NCBI GenBank assembly: GCA_937139405.1
Contig: CAKZPV010000050.1
Location: 151,799 to 215,798, forward strand
Direction: 5' to 3'
Source: an uncultured Nitrospirota bacterium
GTDB taxonomy: Bacteria > Nitrospirota > Nitrospiria > Nitrospirales > UBA8639
Length of the DNA: 64,000 nt
The position numbers and the translations under genes were made by a program. This document shows, piece by piece, positions 18,570-27,444 of this stretch; the stretch's first letter is position 1, and each line of letters begins with the position of its first letter. Under the pieces are notes generated by a model that saw only the letters and a list, made by a program, of their open reading frames with translations, made no database searches and had not been told where the DNA came from.

Positions 18570-19396
18570 GAGTCAGTCCCTTCGTGATGTTCTTGAACAA
18601 TAATTTCCCAAGCTTCTCTAGCCGTTTCCGCATAATGAAACAAAGATAAATCTCTTGGACTAATCAGACCAAACTCGACAAATTTTTTCCAATTAATCAG
18701 GTCTTCCCAATAGGCCTTTCCGATTAACACCACAGACACGTCCTGCACTTTCCCTGTTTGGAGAAGAGTCAGAGTTTCAAAGAGCTCATCCATGGTGCCA
18801 AACCCTCCAGGGAAGACCACTAGCGCTTTGGCTCGATACAGAAAATGCATTTTGCGAAGAGCAAAGTATCGGAATTTGAAGCAGAGACTTGGGGTGATAT
18901 ACGAATTAGGCATTTGTTCAAAAGGCAGATCAACATTCAGTCCGATGGATTTGGCCCCTACATCGGCTGCACCGCGATTGCCGGCCTCCATAATGCCTGG
19001 ACCTCCTCCCGTCACGACGACATATTCACAACGTCCGTCAAATTGACAAGCCGAAGATACAAGTCGGCCAAACTCTCGAGCTTCATTATAGTAGGGGGCT
19101 AGAGATAATTGGTTCTTGGCGATCTGAACAGCGCGTGTTTTTTCTGGATCATTGGGAGAATGTGTTAATTCCAATTCCGCTTGCTGTAGTTTGTCTTGGG
19201 CCGCAGCGGGTTCTAGTAAGCGTGCACTACCAAAAACGACGATCGTGGACTCAATGCCCTCCTCTTGATGAATCAGTTCTGACTTTAACCATTCCAGTTG
19301 GAGACGAGCTGCTCGCAACTCGTCTCGTTGAAGAAATGCTGGATCAGAATCTGCCCGCGTATAAGCTGATGAGGATGATTGAGGTGAATCTGACAT
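18566..19396 (-). CDS. LOG/TIGR00730 family Rossmann-fold protein
   Basis: The 276-residue protein has the family signatures GGGPGIMEAGNRGAAD and PGGFGTMDELFETLTLLQTGK. These mark the nucleotide 5'-monophosphate phosphoribohydrolase (LOG-like) fold, annotated variously as cytokinin riboside hydrolase or Rossmann nucleotide-binding protein. A helical N-terminal extension of about 110 residues precedes the core. It is first in a two-gene unit with the beta-CASP nuclease, a pairing that might reflect nucleotide salvage after RNA cleavage (inference). Confidence 0.9.
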   Translation of the reverse strand: MSDSPQSSSSAYTRADSDPAFLQRDELRAARLQLEWLKSELIHQEEGIESTIVVFGSARLLEPAAAQDKLQQAELELTHSPNDPEKTRAVQIAKNQLSLAPYYNEAREFGRLVSSACQFDGRCEYVVVTGGGPGIMEAGNRGAADVGAKSIGLNVDLPFEQMPNSYITPSLCFKFRYFALRKMHFLYRAKALVVFPGGFGTMDELFETLTLLQTGKVQDVSVVLIGKAYWEDLINWKKFVEFGLISPRDLSLFHYAETAREAWEIIVQEHHEGTDS

Positions 19397-19662
19397 TGAT
19401 GCCCGAGAAGCTGAAAGAGGAGAATGAGGGATTATAAAGATCTCATTCCAGAATAGGAACTGCTGAAGGCAACGTTCAGGAAAGTCTAGACATTGGGGCT
19501 GTTGATTATTTCACTTTTACCGGAAATATATGATGAGAGGGGCGTTCTGGCAGTAGGTGGTATGGCAAGAATGTCGTTGGCGGCAGTTTCCATATTATGG
19601 ATTGTTGCTTTGCTAAGTCTGAAGACTAGTGAAGTCCAGTCAATCTCATTACAATCCAGGAG

Positions 19663-20148
19663 ATGACTTTTTTTGATCTCATTCTTATTTGGCTTCATCT
19701 GATAGGAGCGACTTTTTGGCTTGGAGGAATGCTCTTTCTCTCTCTTGTTGCAGTTCCTCTCCTCAAGCAGTCCTCTGATCCCGCTTTTGCCCAACGTGAG
19801 TTTGTGAACCAGGCGTGTCGGTTTCGAATGTTTGTGTGGGTGGCTTTGTCGATCCTTCTTGTGACAGGGGCTATTCGGTTGCCCCATGTGGTGAACCTCT
19901 CCGAGTCAATCGTCAATTGGCCACCGGCAGTACTCAGTAAATTGGTTCTCGTTTTTTTGCTTATTGTCGTATCACTGGCTCATGATCGATTCATCGGCCC
20001 TAAAGTAAGAACCCTCAAAAACAAGCCAATTGCTGAATTGGTTATAACAGAAAAGTTCTTTCTCCGGATCTCTCCGCTCATAGGTCGTCTCACGATGTTG
20101 CTGGGTTTAGGAACTCTCTTAGCCGCTGCCTTCATGGTTCGTGCGTAA
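19663..20148 (+). CDS. CopD-like four-helix membrane protein
   Basis: A 161-residue integral membrane protein with four hydrophobic helices. The opening IWLHLIGATFWLGGMLFLSLVAVPLL is characteristic of the CopD/DUF4149-like group, with a histidine in the first helix that could bind metal or haem. Copper-related function is known for some relatives only. The ATG has CAGGAG upstream. It stands alone. Confidence 0.8.
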   Translation: MTFFDLILIWLHLIGATFWLGGMLFLSLVAVPLLKQSSDPAFAQREFVNQACRFRMFVWVALSILLVTGAIRLPHVVNLSESIVNWPPAVLSKLVLVFLLIVVSLAHDRFIGPKVRTLKNKPIAELVITEKFFLRISPLIGRLTMLLGLGTLLAAAFMVRA

Positions 20149-20233
20149 TCTTGTAGAAATAAAAAATCGAGAAAGATTAAGTTGACCTCTCCCGCTTTCA
20201 TCGCGGTATTCTATTTGGTTTCAGATTTAAAAT

Positions 20234-20300
20234 CGGCTGCGGCTTCTTCTTGCGAAGACATTCACACAAACTCGAGCTTGCAGGTTAGGCCGTGAAAAAT
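20234..20300 (-). pseudogene. Relic of an RRM RNA-binding protein gene
   Basis: Bases 20234-20261 match 27 of 28 positions of the RRM gene at 22248-22275 in the same (minus) orientation, and weaker similarity continues to about 20300. No open frame remains. This is a decayed second copy or a piece copied from the nearby gene. The rest of the 20149-20497 intergenic stretch shows nothing recognisable. Confidence 0.7.
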
Positions 20301-20497
20301 TAGGGAGTTAAAGTTGTAGTGTTTCTCTTCAGTGGCGGAATAGAGGGAAGAATCAAAGGCTTTATTGTTTCTAAAGCCTATAGTAGACCCGATAGTTTCT
20401 TCTATAATTTATGGGGCTGAGATTTGGTTTAAGTAGCCATAATTTGATAGCTTTGCTGTTTTCAAAAGGTTGAGCTTAACTAGAAGGTGAAACAGCG

Positions 20498-21892
20498 ATG
20501 AATGGGGATCAACAATTTTTGGATCATGTCATTGCTTTTGGCAGGGAAGGAGAAGCCCTAGACGTCAATACGTTAAGGCCCTATACGGACAGAAAATATT
20601 TCGATAGCCATATTCAACACATACTCTCAAAAATTCGAAAATTCCAAGACACGTCGCACTCTCATGGGGAAAAAACTTCCGTGTTATTTTATGTGCATGG
20701 CGCATTAAATACTCGCAAAAGAGCGAGGGCAAAGGCGGCACAAGAATATAAGAAGATCTTAGATGATGGGAAATACCCGATCTTTATTAATTGGGACGCA
20801 GGTATGTTGAGTGCCTATGGTGAACACCTTTTTTGGGTTCGACAAGGTCGAAAGACTGCGAAGTGGGGGATCGTCACTTCTCCCTTTTATTTTTTATACG
20901 ATATCGCCCATGCATTCATTAAATTTCCACTGACGTGGGGCTATCAAATTCGAAACAGAGTCTCTGGAGAATCAGGTTTCGGGGCATTTGAGCGAAATGC
21001 GGCTTGGAACAATGTCCGACTCCGGAAAATTTTCGAAACAGATTCCTCCCAAGAGGGAACGATTCAGATTTCTTCAGGTTCAATAGAGGATAGCCGAACC
21101 TTTTGGAAAAAGATTCAGGCGTTATCTATCAATATGTTAATGGCTCCTTTTCAACTCGCTATTTCTCCATTTTTGGCATCAGCAGGAACAAATGCATGGA
21201 ATATTTACAAAAGAAGAACATATAACTTATTTCGGATGCCGAGGGAGTTTGATGTTCGGCACGAACGAAAACATGATTCCGTCGATTTGCCAGCTTATAG
21301 ACGAACGGGGGATCTCGCGTATTTCCTCGATGCCATGGTGACGCAGTTAGTCGCCAAGTCAGGTCAGGACACTGTTCCGGATAGCACCCAACAAAGAACA
21401 TTTCAAAAGGAATTTTGTATCGAATTGGTGGGTCATAGTACTGGAGCCATTGTGCTGAATAATTTAATCACAGAATATCCTGATCTCGATTTTTCCAGAA
21501 TTGTCTATATGGGAGCCGCTTGCTCCATTCGAGATGTGTATCGGACTGTTATTCCCTATTTAATTGAAAATCAGAAGAGTCGGTTCTATGTGTTGGCGTT
21601 GGATCCTCGTGCTGAAATGAGAGAGATGCTCTCTCCTTGGCTCCCGGTCGTTCCGACGGGCTCTCTGTTAGCCTGGTTAGATATCTATTTTACCAACCCT
21701 CCTCAAAATCTTGATCGTACATTAGGACAATGGATTAACTTGATGGCGGCTCAACACATTTTTCCCAAAGAAGTTCGGAATAGGGTCACGCTAAAAAAAT
21801 TTGAATATGCTAACGACGGTCATCCCCAAAAGCATGGGGAATTTAATCATTTCGGTAATTTCCATAAAGAGGAGTTTTGGTCAGTTTCGTAA
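20498..21892 (+). CDS. Large alpha/beta hydrolase-like protein of unknown function
   Basis: The 464-residue protein has alpha/beta-hydrolase landmarks: an oxyanion-type strand FYVHGALNTRKRA near residue 69, a nucleophile elbow V-G-H-S-T-G-A (about residue 312), and a late histidine in HPQKHGEFNHFGNF. A long insertion (about 110-290) with two hydrophobic patches separates the first two, so membrane association is possible. There is no signal peptide. It is followed about 155 bases later by a strong bidirectional terminator. The substrate cannot be inferred. Confidence 0.78.
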   Translation: MNGDQQFLDHVIAFGREGEALDVNTLRPYTDRKYFDSHIQHILSKIRKFQDTSHSHGEKTSVLFYVHGALNTRKRARAKAAQEYKKILDDGKYPIFINWDAGMLSAYGEHLFWVRQGRKTAKWGIVTSPFYFLYDIAHAFIKFPLTWGYQIRNRVSGESGFGAFERNAAWNNVRLRKIFETDSSQEGTIQISSGSIEDSRTFWKKIQALSINMLMAPFQLAISPFLASAGTNAWNIYKRRTYNLFRMPREFDVRHERKHDSVDLPAYRRTGDLAYFLDAMVTQLVAKSGQDTVPDSTQQRTFQKEFCIELVGHSTGAIVLNNLITEYPDLDFSRIVYMGAACSIRDVYRTVIPYLIENQKSRFYVLALDPRAEMREMLSPWLPVVPTGSLLAWLDIYFTNPPQNLDRTLGQWINLMAAQHIFPKEVRNRVTLKKFEYANDGHPQKHGEFNHFGNFHKEEFWSVS

Positions 21893-22043
21893 AAAACGAA
21901 ACACGAGTCGTGTGTTGTCTTAAGCCCGAAGGGCATTCCCCATTCCAGATTGTTCACTTAGTAATTTAGCTCACACCGTTAGACCTCTGTGGCGAACATA
22001 GGTTCTTCACGAAATCGAAGATATCAAAATAGGATAAGCCAAT

Positions 22044-22084
22044 AAAAAAAAGGGAGAGGCTCATTGAGCCTCTCCCTTTTTTGT
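22044..22084. terminator. Bidirectional rho-independent terminator
   Basis: A GC-rich stem GGGAGAGGCTC / GAGCCTCTCCC (22052-22062 and 22066-22076) with a 3-base loop is flanked by an A-run on the left and a T-run on the right. It can end transcription from both the plus-strand hydrolase and the minus-strand RRM gene that converge here. Confidence 0.93.
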
Positions 22085-22104
22085 CAGATGTATTGGTTCT
22101 AGTT

Positions 22105-22425
22105 TTAGAAGCGGCTGCGGCGTTTGTCACCATATCCGCCTCCACCAAATCCACCACCGCCGCCGCCTGTTCGTGGGGCTTGGGGTCTGGCTTCATTGAC
22201 GGTTAATGTGCGGCCACCGAACTCCGTGGAGTTCAATGCCTCGATTGCGGCTGTGGCTTCTTCTTGCGAAGACATTTCCACAAATCCGAATCCGCGTGAT
22301 TGGCCGGTAAATTTGTCACTAATAATGTTGGCTGATTGAACGGTGCCGTGCGCCGCAAACAAATCAGTTAATTCGTCCTGGGTTGCTGAATACGGCAATC
22401 CCCCTACATACAGTTTTGAACCCAT
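22105..22425 (-). CDS. Glycine-rich RRM RNA-binding protein
   Basis: The start at 22425 is chosen because AAAAGGAGG lies just upstream. The 106-residue protein is one RNA-recognition motif with RNP2 (KLYVGGLPYS) and RNP1 (SRGFGFVEM), followed by a Gly-rich tail (GGGGGGFGGGGYGDKRRSRF). Such small bacterial RRM proteins resemble plant and cyanobacterial cold-induced RNA chaperones. It converges on a strong terminator. A decayed fragment of a paralogue lies at 20.2 kb. Confidence 0.96.
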   Translation of the reverse strand: MGSKLYVGGLPYSATQDELTDLFAAHGTVQSANIISDKFTGQSRGFGFVEMSSQEEATAAIEALNSTEFGGRTLTVNEARPQAPRTGGGGGGFGGGGYGDKRRSRF

Positions 22426-22838
22426 GGGGTTCCTCCTTTTGAAAAATGATATTGCTTTTAGCTCGAGATGCAACAATCATTGGGAAGGGGTCGGCCGCGG
22501 ACGCGAAATTGAGGCGACTGAGGTCTGGCACTTTCCAGGAAACTCTCGGGCAAAACAACACCGGTTATGGGCTTTCGTGATTGAATAGTGCAGAGCCAAG
22601 CCCCTCGCCCTACATTAGGAAAACCCTAGCATAACCCTTTTTGAAAAGATAGAAGGGGAAGTTTTTTATGATTTCCCAAATGGTTTTTTCTTATTGGGAA
22701 TGACCTGCAAGTAGTGCCGTTTGTTATTAACTAGTTCCCCCAACATTTAGATTTTGTATGAAAAGTCGCTCAGCCTTCCTCATTCTAGCTTAATTCTCAT
22801 CCTCAAAATAGTTATACTGATATGAAGGAATTTTCTGA
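22426..22838. other. Intergenic region between divergent genes, nothing recognised
   Basis: About 410 bases between the minus-strand RRM gene and the plus-strand Lon-like gene. It must hold both promoters and the RRM leader, but I see no clear -35/-10 pair, repeat or small gene. ORFs 22343-22588 and 22364-22561 overlap each other and lack support. Confidence 0.5.
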
Positions 22839-23534
22839 ATGATTAAGAAACGACAAAAATCCTTGGATATTATTCCAAGAGCCTGGTTGTTAGGCCTTGG
22901 ATTAGTGGGAATTCTCTGTTGGGGTACAGGGACTTGGGCTAAGCCATCTCCTAGTCAAATTTTACATCTGCAGGTTCCTATCTTAGGGACCTCGGTCAAC
23001 ACCCATCATTTGCCCATCGGACTTGTTTCGAATATTGTCATCGATCTCTATGAACGTCGGGATCAGGGGGGCTTACGGATTCAATTCCATACCGAGCCTG
23101 GGCAGTTTTCCTTGTTAGCTAGGCAAGCGATCCATGATGCAATCACTCGTGCATTGCATGCCGCGAATCTTCCGGTCGATTCATGGACGGTTCAACTCAA
23201 ATTTCCCTATGTTGGGTTAACTGTTTATGGAGAAAGTCTTTCAGCCATGGTGGCATTAAGTGTCGTTGCCATGGTCAAAGGCGATGGATTATTGGAGGGC
23301 CGGATTTTGACTGGTACGATTACCGATCAAGGACAGATTGGAGCAGTGGGTGGGTTGCAGCTCAAAATTCTTGCGGCTTACCAGCAACATTTTCAACGAG
23401 TCTTCGTTCCTAGCGCGTATGATGAACGGGATGGTGATTGGCAGACACCGTTTCTCATGCATGTGTCTCCCGTCAGTACAGTTCAAGAAGCCTATCAGGG
23501 TCTCACAGGGCGTCAGTTAATTTCTACACATTAG
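22839..23534 (+). CDS. Exported or membrane-anchored protein with a stand-alone Lon-type (S16) protease domain
   Basis: The 231-residue protein has an N-terminal hydrophobic segment (about 14-34, WLLGLGLVGILCWGTGTWA). The rest is colinear with the Lon protease domain. The GESLSAMVAL stretch aligns with Lon's catalytic-serine loop (Ser about 135), and IGAVGGLQLKILAA aligns with the catalytic-lysine loop GGLKEKLLAA (Lys about 176). There is no AAA+ module. If active, it would be a Ser-Lys dyad peptidase outside the cytoplasm, without an ATP-driven unfoldase. No partner gene is evident. Confidence 0.8.
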   Translation: MIKKRQKSLDIIPRAWLLGLGLVGILCWGTGTWAKPSPSQILHLQVPILGTSVNTHHLPIGLVSNIVIDLYERRDQGGLRIQFHTEPGQFSLLARQAIHDAITRALHAANLPVDSWTVQLKFPYVGLTVYGESLSAMVALSVVAMVKGDGLLEGRILTGTITDQGQIGAVGGLQLKILAAYQQHFQRVFVPSAYDERDGDWQTPFLMHVSPVSTVQEAYQGLTGRQLISTH

Positions 23535-23598
23535 TGATCTGTCGGTCGGAAAAATTAAGTGGGACTTTTCAAAGTCCTAGCCTCATCGTGTGTCGATT

Positions 23599-23946
23599 TT
23601 ATGCATCCGTGGAGTGGGATTCGTGGTTCGATAAGTGATGAACTTGTTGTTCCAGTTCTTCAATGCGTTCCAGTAATTCCAAGGCCACGGTGACACCTTG
23701 CCAATTAATTCCGAGATCGTGATGCAATCGAAGCCCCCGCTGTAGGCGGTCGAAGGCTTCCAACGGAAAAAGAATCGTTCCTTGAGAGTCGGGTTCTGGT
23801 AATTGAATGATTTCCCATCGTAAGCAGACTTCTAAGATATCATCTCCAATGCCTAATCGAGCACAGACTTCTTCTCGCCGCATCAGGCTTTTCGTGATGA
23901 TTTCTGCAGTCACCTGCTCCAAGGTCGGTTGTGATTCGTCATGCAT
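23599..23946 (-). CDS. cbpM: CbpM-like chaperone-modulator protein
   Basis: A roughly 115-residue protein, start at 23946 (MHDESQPTLEQ), overlapping the end of the CbpA gene by eight bases. It has a MerR-like helical start (SLMRREEVCARLGIGDDILEVCLRWEII) and a C-terminal coiled stretch (LELLERIEELEQQVHHL). This matches CbpM in size and position: CbpM binds the J domain of CbpA and inhibits it. The genomic pairing with a CbpA gene strongly supports the call. Confidence 0.88.
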   Translation of the reverse strand: MHDESQPTLEQVTAEIITKSLMRREEVCARLGIGDDILEVCLRWEIIQLPEPDSQGTILFPLEAFDRLQRGLRLHHDLGINWQGVTVALELLERIEELEQQVHHLSNHESHSTDA

Positions 23947-24901
23947 GGGTTGCCTCCCGAAGCAAGGATGAACGGGGATCAGGATGATCAAATGTGGCTA
24001 ATTGTTCGTAAAGCTGGTGTTCTTCTGGAGAAGAGTCTTTTGGCAGGACAATATTCAATACGACAAACTGATCGCCATGTCCGCCTTTCCGCTTAGGAAG
24101 GCCTTTCCCTTTTAGGCGCATGCGTTGTTGTGGTTGACTACCGGGCGGAATTTTGAGACGAACGGATCCTGATAATGTTGGCACTTCGACATCGGTGCCT
24201 AATGCAGCTTCCCAAGGCCATATGGGAAGGTTCACAATGATATCGGCATTTTTTCGTTGAAAGACTGGATGTGGGGCGATTTGGACATGAAAAAACAAAT
24301 CTCCGGATGGACCTCCACCACGTCCCGGTTCGCCTTTGCCTTTCACGCGAAGGCGTTCCCCGTTTCGTACTCCACCAGGAATGCGGACTTCAATTTGCCG
24401 GGAGGTTCCAGTTGCATCGGGTAATGACAAGGTACGACGAGTTCCGGTAAAGGCCTCTCGAAGGGAAACGGGTAAATCTGTTTCCAGATCTGCCCCGGCC
24501 ATGGCGAAGCCTCTGAAGGATGCGCCTTCCCGCTGACCCCCACGTGCAAACATCTGTTCAAACATGTCGCTAAAATCTCCACTGCCTTGAGAAAATCCAG
24601 GGTGAGGTTGTCCGCCAGGATAGCCTCTGCCTGCCTCTTGCCGTGCGCGCTCATATGCTTCGGCTTCTTTCCAGTTTGAGCCGTATTGATCGTATTTCTT
24701 TCGGTTTACGTCGTCACCGATCACTTCATACGCATCGTTCAGCTCTTGAAACTTCTTTTCCATCGCGGCTTTCTTCTCGCCTGGATGTAAATCAGGATGA
24801 TACTTGCGGGCTAGCCGTCGATAGGCTTTCTTGATTTCTTTCTGCTCAGCGGTCTTAGGCACGCCTAAAATGCTGTAAAAGTCTTGGGTGGTGTTGGCCA
24901 T
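23939..24901 (-). CDS. cbpA: CbpA-type J-domain co-chaperone
   Basis: The 320-residue protein has an N-terminal J domain with the H-P-D motif (RKYHPDLHPG), then a Gly/Phe/Arg-rich linker. Two C-terminal substrate-binding domains follow (DLETDLPVSLREAFTG, KGKGEPGRGGGPSGDLFFHV), without the zinc finger of DnaJ. This is the class B (CbpA) architecture that works with DnaK under stress and may bind DNA. It is translationally coupled to CbpM. Confidence 0.95.
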   Translation of the reverse strand: MANTTQDFYSILGVPKTAEQKEIKKAYRRLARKYHPDLHPGEKKAAMEKKFQELNDAYEVIGDDVNRKKYDQYGSNWKEAEAYERARQEAGRGYPGGQPHPGFSQGSGDFSDMFEQMFARGGQREGASFRGFAMAGADLETDLPVSLREAFTGTRRTLSLPDATGTSRQIEVRIPGGVRNGERLRVKGKGEPGRGGGPSGDLFFHVQIAPHPVFQRKNADIIVNLPIWPWEAALGTDVEVPTLSGSVRLKIPPGSQPQQRMRLKGKGLPKRKGGHGDQFVVLNIVLPKDSSPEEHQLYEQLATFDHPDPRSSLLREATHA

Positions 24902-25059
24902 AATAGATCCAAGGGTTTTAAATGTGTCTCAAGATCTTATGATACCGAAATGTCATGGGATGATGAAATGGTTTTCTGCAAGGAGATGGGTGCTATCTTC
25001 CCCACTGATGATCAACAGGAAACACAGGCATGGGCCAGTCAAATAGGATAGCTCAATTT

Positions 25060-26070
25060 TTATGAAGAAGAGGAAACATGGAGAACCGCTGCGCCTTGAA
25101 CAGTTCCCGACTTGAGATCTTGGAGTGCGGCGTTAGCCTGTTCAAGGGGATATGGAGTGGTATGTGTACGAATAGGAATGGAGGCCGCCTCCTTGAACAA
25201 ATCCAGTCCGTCCTGTCGGGTGTTGGCCGTGACACTTTGGAGCGTGCGTTCATGAAAAAGATCGAGGGTATAGTCCAACAACGGAATCGGTGTCATGTAA
25301 ATACCAGCTAAGGCCAGTGTCCCGCCTTTTTCTAACGCCCGCAAGGCTAGTGGGACAAGTTCTCCAGCTGGTGCGAAGAGAATGGCGGAATGAAGGGTGC
25401 GGGGCGGCATGTCCGCAGCTTCACCAACCCAAGCGGCCCCTAATTGCTGAGCTAGGTTGCGATGTTCTTCGTGAAGCGAGCAGACATAAACTTCACACCC
25501 CCTATGAAGCGCGATTTGAATCGTAATGTGGGCTGAAGCCCCAAATCCGTATAGTCCCAACCGTTGGCCTGGCCTAACTTGGCTACGCTGCAGCGCACGA
25601 TAGCCGATAATACCAGCACATAAGAGGGGAGCCGCTTCCTCGTTGCTAAAAATATCGGGAATGGGATAGGCAAAGCGTTCGGACACTAATGCATATTCGG
25701 CATAGCCGCCGTTCACATGGTAGCCGGTAAACATGGCGCGTTCGCAAAGATTCTCACGTCCACTTTGGCAGAAATGACAGGTTTGGCAAGTGGCCTGTAT
25801 CCACGCGATGCCCACACGATCACCTTCTTTAAGCTGCGAAACTCCTGATCCCAGTTGATCAATGATCCCCACGGTTTCATGTCCAGGAATGATGGGACGA
25901 GTGACTGGAGGCAATTCCCCTTCGATGACATGCAAATCAGTTCGACAAACACCGCATACATGCACTTTCACGCGCACTTGTCCTGGGCCTGGCTGGGGGA
26001 TCGGGATTTCACGAAACTTCAGCGGGCTTGTGGTGACATCGCCGTCGTGTTCGAGCACCATGGCTTTCAT
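25060..26070 (-). CDS. Zinc-dependent alcohol dehydrogenase
   Basis: The 336-residue medium-chain dehydrogenase has catalytic-zinc ligands in VCGVCRTDLH and PGHETVG, four structural-zinc cysteines in CQTCHFCQSGRENLC, and a Rossmann site near GLYGFGASAHI. It resembles the NAD(P)-dependent AdhP/YjgB-like group acting on primary alcohols or aldehydes. The start at 26070 (MKAMVLEHDGDV) is typical. It lies 42 bases after the HEAT-repeat gene on the same strand. Confidence 0.93.
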   Translation of the reverse strand: MKAMVLEHDGDVTTSPLKFREIPIPQPGPGQVRVKVHVCGVCRTDLHVIEGELPPVTRPIIPGHETVGIIDQLGSGVSQLKEGDRVGIAWIQATCQTCHFCQSGRENLCERAMFTGYHVNGGYAEYALVSERFAYPIPDIFSNEEAAPLLCAGIIGYRALQRSQVRPGQRLGLYGFGASAHITIQIALHRGCEVYVCSLHEEHRNLAQQLGAAWVGEAADMPPRTLHSAILFAPAGELVPLALRALEKGGTLALAGIYMTPIPLLDYTLDLFHERTLQSVTANTRQDGLDLFKEAASIPIRTHTTPYPLEQANAALQDLKSGTVQGAAVLHVSSSS

Positions 26071-26112
26071 AATATTCAGTGCAGAAACTGAGAGTTCATT
26101 ATTCCATTTCGG

Positions 26113-27195
26113 TTATTGAACAATAAAATCTTTATTTGTCTCCGGCATGGGCAGAGTCTTATGCTGAACGACATACAGATGGATATCCACAGTCGAATGT
26201 TCATCACAGTAAGGTCGTTGGGATTCAATGAGTCGAATGGCGAGCTTCGCGGCGGATCGGACTTCAGGATTGCCCTCTTTTTCCATTAATTTGGCTAGAG
26301 GAGAGAGGAACGACGAATCGCCAATTTTGCCAAGTTGAGTCAGGGCTGCCACGCGCTCATTGGCTTGCGCCTTACTGGCGATGGCCCAAAGGGCTTCTTG
26401 TGCTTCAGGCGTATGAAACACGCCTTTCCCCAGTTCCTGAATGATATTCAGTCGGGCACGTTGTTGGACGATTGCCTGGTTTGCCCCTCGTGCTCCTGCA
26501 GAATTGACCAAATTCTGTCGGGTTAAGGGGCGCAGTAATACCTCGAGCAGGATGTCTTGTGCATTCTGGCCCTGATGGATCTGTCCCCAGATGAGATCTC
26601 CTACAAAGCAATAATAGGGATCTTCCTCCAGATTCGCGATGGCGTCCCAATACAGACTCTTCAGGGGAATTGGGTTCGGTTGAGCTTCAAAGTCATGTGA
26701 AAAGATCTCTCCTCTACCTTCATGCATCAACTGCATTCGATAACGGATGGCCGTTCCCTGTTCCAATACTTTAAACTGCCCGTTGGGTATTTCTTCATAC
26801 TGAATTCGGAGATTTGCATCATGCGGTTGGCTGGGGTGAAAAACTACTTGAAACCCCGCATCTTCCAGTTTGATTTTCAAGGTCACTCCGACTTTGTAAG
26901 GCGGGGTTGGTGCATCCAACCAGGTTCGAGCGGTACCCGTCACGAGTATGGTGTGAATGTCCTGTAAGGATTTCTGATCTTCCTGGGATATCTGCTGGTT
27001 ATCCAGCGCGAGAAGTGAACTCGGTCGTATCATTGCCAGCACCAACGTGAGGAACAGGACGATCCAGCGATATGAAGCCTTTCGGCGCTGGTTTGCAGTC
27101 CACGGCAGTGGCGGAGCCCCTTCATTTTCCACATTCTGAGGTGGCAAGGGAGAGTAGGTAGCGATCCTGATCGGTGGGCTTAGGAGATGAAGCAT
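26113..27195 (-). CDS. Membrane-anchored HEAT-repeat protein of unknown function
   Basis: The protein (about 360 residues) has one hydrophobic segment (WIVLFLTLVLAMI) about 45 residues in, probably a signal anchor. A domain with beta character follows, and then helical HEAT-like repeats in the C-terminal third (ARLNIIQELGKGVF, NERVAALTQLGKIGDSSFLSPLAKLMEKEGNPEVRSAAKLAI). Such repeats bind protein partners. The start is uncertain: ATG 27195 and TTG 27207 both lack a ribosome site. It may be co-transcribed with the dehydrogenase downstream, without obvious functional link. Confidence 0.7.
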   Translation of the reverse strand: MLHLLSPPIRIATYSPLPPQNVENEGAPPLPWTANQRRKASYRWIVLFLTLVLAMIRPSSLLALDNQQISQEDQKSLQDIHTILVTGTARTWLDAPTPPYKVGVTLKIKLEDAGFQVVFHPSQPHDANLRIQYEEIPNGQFKVLEQGTAIRYRMQLMHEGRGEIFSHDFEAQPNPIPLKSLYWDAIANLEEDPYYCFVGDLIWGQIHQGQNAQDILLEVLLRPLTRQNLVNSAGARGANQAIVQQRARLNIIQELGKGVFHTPEAQEALWAIASKAQANERVAALTQLGKIGDSSFLSPLAKLMEKEGNPEVRSAAKLAIRLIESQRPYCDEHSTVDIHLYVVQHKTLPMPETNKDFIVQ

Positions 27196-27444
27196 AGCCG
27201 GATCCAAAGAGTTCGGGGTGATGAAAGATCAACGTTCTTTCTTAATACCTGTTTAAGGGGTATTTCATCATTCAAACATGGTGTTCGAGCAACATGATTT
27301 TCATTCTCGCGTTGGCTTTCTCTGAACAAAAAAAGGCATGGTTTCATCCTGATGGAACAGCTGAAAAACGAGAGTCGCCATTTTTTTAATGCTTCATCAT
27401 AGCGAATTCCTGAGACCGAGTGAAGTTGATGCCAAGGAGAGCGA

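Noticed and set aside
20498-21892. Hydrolase-like gene as a toxin or effector
   Set aside because: No immunity gene, secretion marker or signal is visible; only the hydrolase-like motifs can be supported.
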